Assembly (NCBI GenBank): GCA_003140075.1
Contig: PLIO01000145.1
Coordinates: 1 to 64,000 of the forward strand
Source of the DNA: Acidobacteriaceae bacterium
GTDB taxonomy: Bacteria > Acidobacteriota > Terriglobia > Terriglobales > Acidobacteriaceae
Direction: 5' to 3'
Length of the DNA: 64,000 nt
The notes under the pieces are model-generated. The model was not told the DNA's origin. It made no database searches and was given only the letters and a program-made list of their open reading frames with translations. The position numbers and the translations under genes were made by a program. Below are positions 61,157 to 64,000 of the stretch, one piece after another; the first letter of the stretch is position 1, and the number at the start of each line of letters is the position of its first letter.

Positions 61157-62559
61157 GCGTGCGCACCGGCGAGTTGTTCGAGTGGAAGCAGCGGTTCCGT
61201 GTGCCGCGCCTTCAGCAGAGGCGCAGTATAGGATTCGTCTCCAAGCGGAAAATCCTTTCGCTGAAGTACTTCCGACCGGAAGAGCATATTAATGGAGAAA
61301 AAGTGGGCCCACATAAACCAGTCGCTGGCATTGACCTTGAAATCGAAACCCCGTCGCAAAATTGAGGAGAAGCTGTAAAACTTCTGCCGCGCCTGGATGC
61401 AACGCTGCTTGACCTGCTCCGCCGTGATGCCGCGCGGCGAAAACGGGACCATGCCATAGCGGTATTCGGGATCGAGCCACCAGCGCTCATAGAGCAGGCG
61501 TCCTTCGCTCTGCAGGCGCGTGTAAAGCGGCGTCCCCGGGAAGGGCGTCAGGTGGTTGAAGGCAACAATATAAAAGCGGTGTCGTTCGGCGAAGGCCAGC
61601 GTTTCCTTCAGCGTGTCGCCATTGTCCTCGTCGTAGCCGAGGATAAAGGTCGCGTAGAGGCGGATTTCGTGGCGCCTCAGATTCTCCAGAGCTTTTTCAT
61701 AGCCTCCTTTCATCAGGTTGAAAGACTTGTGCATGTGGCGAAGGTTTTCCGGATTGAGCGTTTCGAAGCCGATAAGAAGTCCCTGGCAACCACTGGCCTT
61801 GATCAGCCGGAGAAACTCTTCGTCATGAGCCGCATTGATGCTGGCCTGGCTGACCCAGCGCACCTTCAAAGGAATCAGCGCGCGGAAGAATTCCTTGGCC
61901 TGATCCATGTTAGAGGTGATGTTGTCGTCCACGAAAAATAGAAGTGGCTTCTTGATGCTGCGTATTTCGTCGATGATCTCGTCGACAGGCCGGCGCGTCT
62001 GAGTGTTCGCAAAGTAGGATTGCACGGCACAAAATTCGCAGCGAAAGTGACAGCCGCGTCCGGCTTCCACCAGACCGACGGGCAAGTAGCGTTTACCGGC
62101 GAAGATCGACCTGTCCGGCCGCAAACCGGTCAACGGCGGTCGGCGCGCTTGCTGGTAAATCCGATGTAAACTGCCGCGGCGAAAGTCCTCCATCACTTCC
62201 GGCCACAAACCCTCAGCCTCTCCGGCCACAATTGACTCGGCATATTCGCTGGCCTCGTCCGGCACCAACGTGGGATGGAAACCGCCCATGATCACAGGTA
62301 CGCCACGGCGCCGAAACTCTGAAGCAATCTGGTAAGAGCGTTTGGCCGTGTACGTCTCTACGCTCATCGCCACGAGGTCGGTGGGTTCGTCGAATGGTAT
62401 CGCCTCCGTACGGTCATCGTAGAAGCGAATTTCCGTTTCAGGATCGCGTGGGGTTAGGCCTGCGAGCGTGGCCGGCGCCAGCGGCTCCATCTGCCAGGTG
62501 CGGATGTAGGGCTGGCCTTTGCGGCGGCCAACACACGGATGAACCAGAGTCAGGCGCAT
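61153..62559 (-). CDS. B12-binding-domain radical SAM enzyme
   Basis: DLVAMSVETYTAKRSYQIASEFRRRGVPVIMGGFHPTLVPDEA; GRGCHFRCEFCAVQSYF (CxxxCxxC). Confidence 0.93.
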   Translation of the reverse strand: MRLTLVHPCVGRRKGQPYIRTWQMEPLAPATLAGLTPRDPETEIRFYDDRTEAIPFDEPTDLVAMSVETYTAKRSYQIASEFRRRGVPVIMGGFHPTLVPDEASEYAESIVAGEAEGLWPEVMEDFRRGSLHRIYQQARRPPLTGLRPDRSIFAGKRYLPVGLVEAGRGCHFRCEFCAVQSYFANTQTRRPVDEIIDEIRSIKKPLLFFVDDNITSNMDQAKEFFRALIPLKVRWVSQASINAAHDEEFLRLIKASGCQGLLIGFETLNPENLRHMHKSFNLMKGGYEKALENLRRHEIRLYATFILGYDEDNGDTLKETLAFAERHRFYIVAFNHLTPFPGTPLYTRLQSEGRLLYERWWLDPEYRYGMVPFSPRGITAEQVKQRCIQARQKFYSFSSILRRGFDFKVNASDWFMWAHFFSINMLFRSEVLQRKDFPLGDESYTAPLLKARHTEPLLPLEQLAGAHA

Positions 62560-62568
62560 GCAAATTCC

Positions 62569-63966
62569 TCACGCATTGGGAGCCAGTTGCCAGTCGCAGT
62601 TGTAAAACGTGTCCAGATGATAAGCGTAGAACCGATACCCCAGGTTTGCCGGAATTGCGATGGGTAGTTGCGTCCGCGATCCGCTCAGCCGCTTCCACAT
62701 CGATAAATAACTGTAAGTCTTCTTCCATGCGCGGCGCGTGTTCTCGAGCAACTCGGCCGCAGTCATGTTCTTCGGTTCGAACACCACATGCTGGCCATCG
62801 TATAGCCCCCAGTTCTCCGTGGTGATACGCCCTTGTGCCTTCAGCTTCTTATACAAGCCGGTGTTGGGAAACGGGACAGCCACGGCATAACGCGGCAGAT
62901 CCATGTGGGTTTCCATCACGAAATCGACGGTCTCGTCGAACGTCGCGAGCGTATCGTGATCGAAACCGAAGACAAAGCACCCCATCAGCGCAATGCGGCG
63001 ATCGCGAATCTTTTGAACCACCTCGTGATAGTCGTGCCGCATGTTGAACGACTTTCTGGTCTCGTTCAGCGATGCCTGATTCAAAGACTCGAACCCTATC
63101 AACAAACCACGGCAACCGCTGCGGGCCGCCAGGTCGAGCAGCTCATCGTCCCATGCGATGGTCGTGGTAGCCAGGCCGCCCCACTGGATCTTTAGCGGGA
63201 CCAAAGCCGTGAACAATTCCTTGGCATAGGCAACGTCGGCGATGAGGTTCAGATCAAGGAAGATCACACGTTTGGCCTTCATCTGCCGGATGTCCGCGAC
63301 CACGTCAGCCACTGGCTTCTGCAGTGGTTTCCCCCAGGCCGCAGGCACTACGCAGAAGTCGCATTGGAAGATGCAGCCACGCGTAGCTTCAATCGTGTGC
63401 GCAACGTTGACCAGCCCCGAGTTATAAAGTTCCCGCTGTGGAAAAGGAAGATTGTCGAGCCGCAAGTTGGGACTCTGGTCATAACGAGGCGACATCCTGC
63501 CGGCCACAAAATCGCGCAGCAGTTGCGGCCACGATTCCTCGGCATAGCCGACCACCGTACTATCGGCGTGCCGCATTGCTTCTTCCGGCATGAGCGTCGG
63601 GTGGACCCCGCCCAGCACAACTGGAATACGCCGTTGCCGCAGCCGTGCAGCTATTTCATAGGCTCGAGGTGCCGTTCCCGTGATCGCGGTGATCCCGACC
63701 AGGTCGGCCTCCATGCGGTCTACCTCAACCTCGTCGACTCCTTCGTCGGTGATGCGCACCTCGGCATCGATCTCGGATGGAACGAGCGAAGCTAGCGTAG
63801 TAAGCGTGAGCGGAGCGTAACGCATGGTCTTCTTCCAGACACCACCGCGATGCCGGTAAAGGGGACCACGAGGGCACAGAAGATGGATACGAAGCTTGCG
63901 TCGCTGAGAAACTGGAGCCGGAGATATCGGGCGCGACGGATCGGAAGCGCGGTCACCGGTCGGCAT
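62569..63966 (-). CDS. B12-binding-domain radical SAM enzyme (paralog of neighbour)
   Basis: DLVGITAITGTAPRAYEIAARLRQRRIPVVLGGVHPTLMPEEA; TRGCIFQCDFCVVPAAWGKP. Start uncertain; ORF reaches 63999 at window edge. Confidence 0.92.
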   Translation of the reverse strand: MPTGDRASDPSRPISPAPVSQRRKLRIHLLCPRGPLYRHRGGVWKKTMRYAPLTLTTLASLVPSEIDAEVRITDEGVDEVEVDRMEADLVGITAITGTAPRAYEIAARLRQRRIPVVLGGVHPTLMPEEAMRHADSTVVGYAEESWPQLLRDFVAGRMSPRYDQSPNLRLDNLPFPQRELYNSGLVNVAHTIEATRGCIFQCDFCVVPAAWGKPLQKPVADVVADIRQMKAKRVIFLDLNLIADVAYAKELFTALVPLKIQWGGLATTTIAWDDELLDLAARSGCRGLLIGFESLNQASLNETRKSFNMRHDYHEVVQKIRDRRIALMGCFVFGFDHDTLATFDETVDFVMETHMDLPRYAVAVPFPNTGLYKKLKAQGRITTENWGLYDGQHVVFEPKNMTAAELLENTRRAWKKTYSYLSMWKRLSGSRTQLPIAIPANLGYRFYAYHLDTFYNCDWQLAPNA

Positions 63967-64000
63967 ATTCCCCCACAGTGAGCAAAATATTCCGGGCATT

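Overview
The window looks like a high-GC, probably Acidobacteria-type chromosome; this lineage call is inference from gene content. It carries about 48 plausible protein-coding genes. I recognised no rRNA, tRNA, CRISPR array, transposase or phage. Main blocks: 3' end of an NAD-sugar epimerase; PilZ regulator next to a minor-pilin cluster (FimT/PilV/PilW/PilX-like); a DUF3179-family membrane protein interrupted by one in-frame TGA; M14 peptidase; HAD hydrolase; zinc-ribbon/SnoaL protein; metallophosphoesterase; TonB-dependent receptor; DUF5666 protein; EgtD/EgtB; PhzF; OpuC-like osmolyte ABC transporter; receiver-like and RRM proteins; DEAD-box helicase; MdtABC-like RND efflux operon; CbiMQO Co/Ni transporter and a TonB receptor; a seven-gene HlyD/MacB/TolC efflux operon with an NtrC/NtrY-like two-component pair; and a tightly coupled six-gene operon (two B12-binding radical SAMs, two GNAT-like proteins, a PAP2-desaturase fusion, a GH3-family ligase). 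Strongest finding: the DUF3179 TGA (8719-8721) sits exactly at the first Cys of the conserved Y-C-x-x-C motif. It is followed directly by a perfect 6-bp hairpin (CACACC-GGTCT-GGTGTG) in a position and with a GGU loop typical of a bacterial SECIS, so this is a candidate selenoprotein (UxxC). Second: the six-gene operon at 56006-63999 looks like an undescribed lipid or secondary-metabolite pathway.
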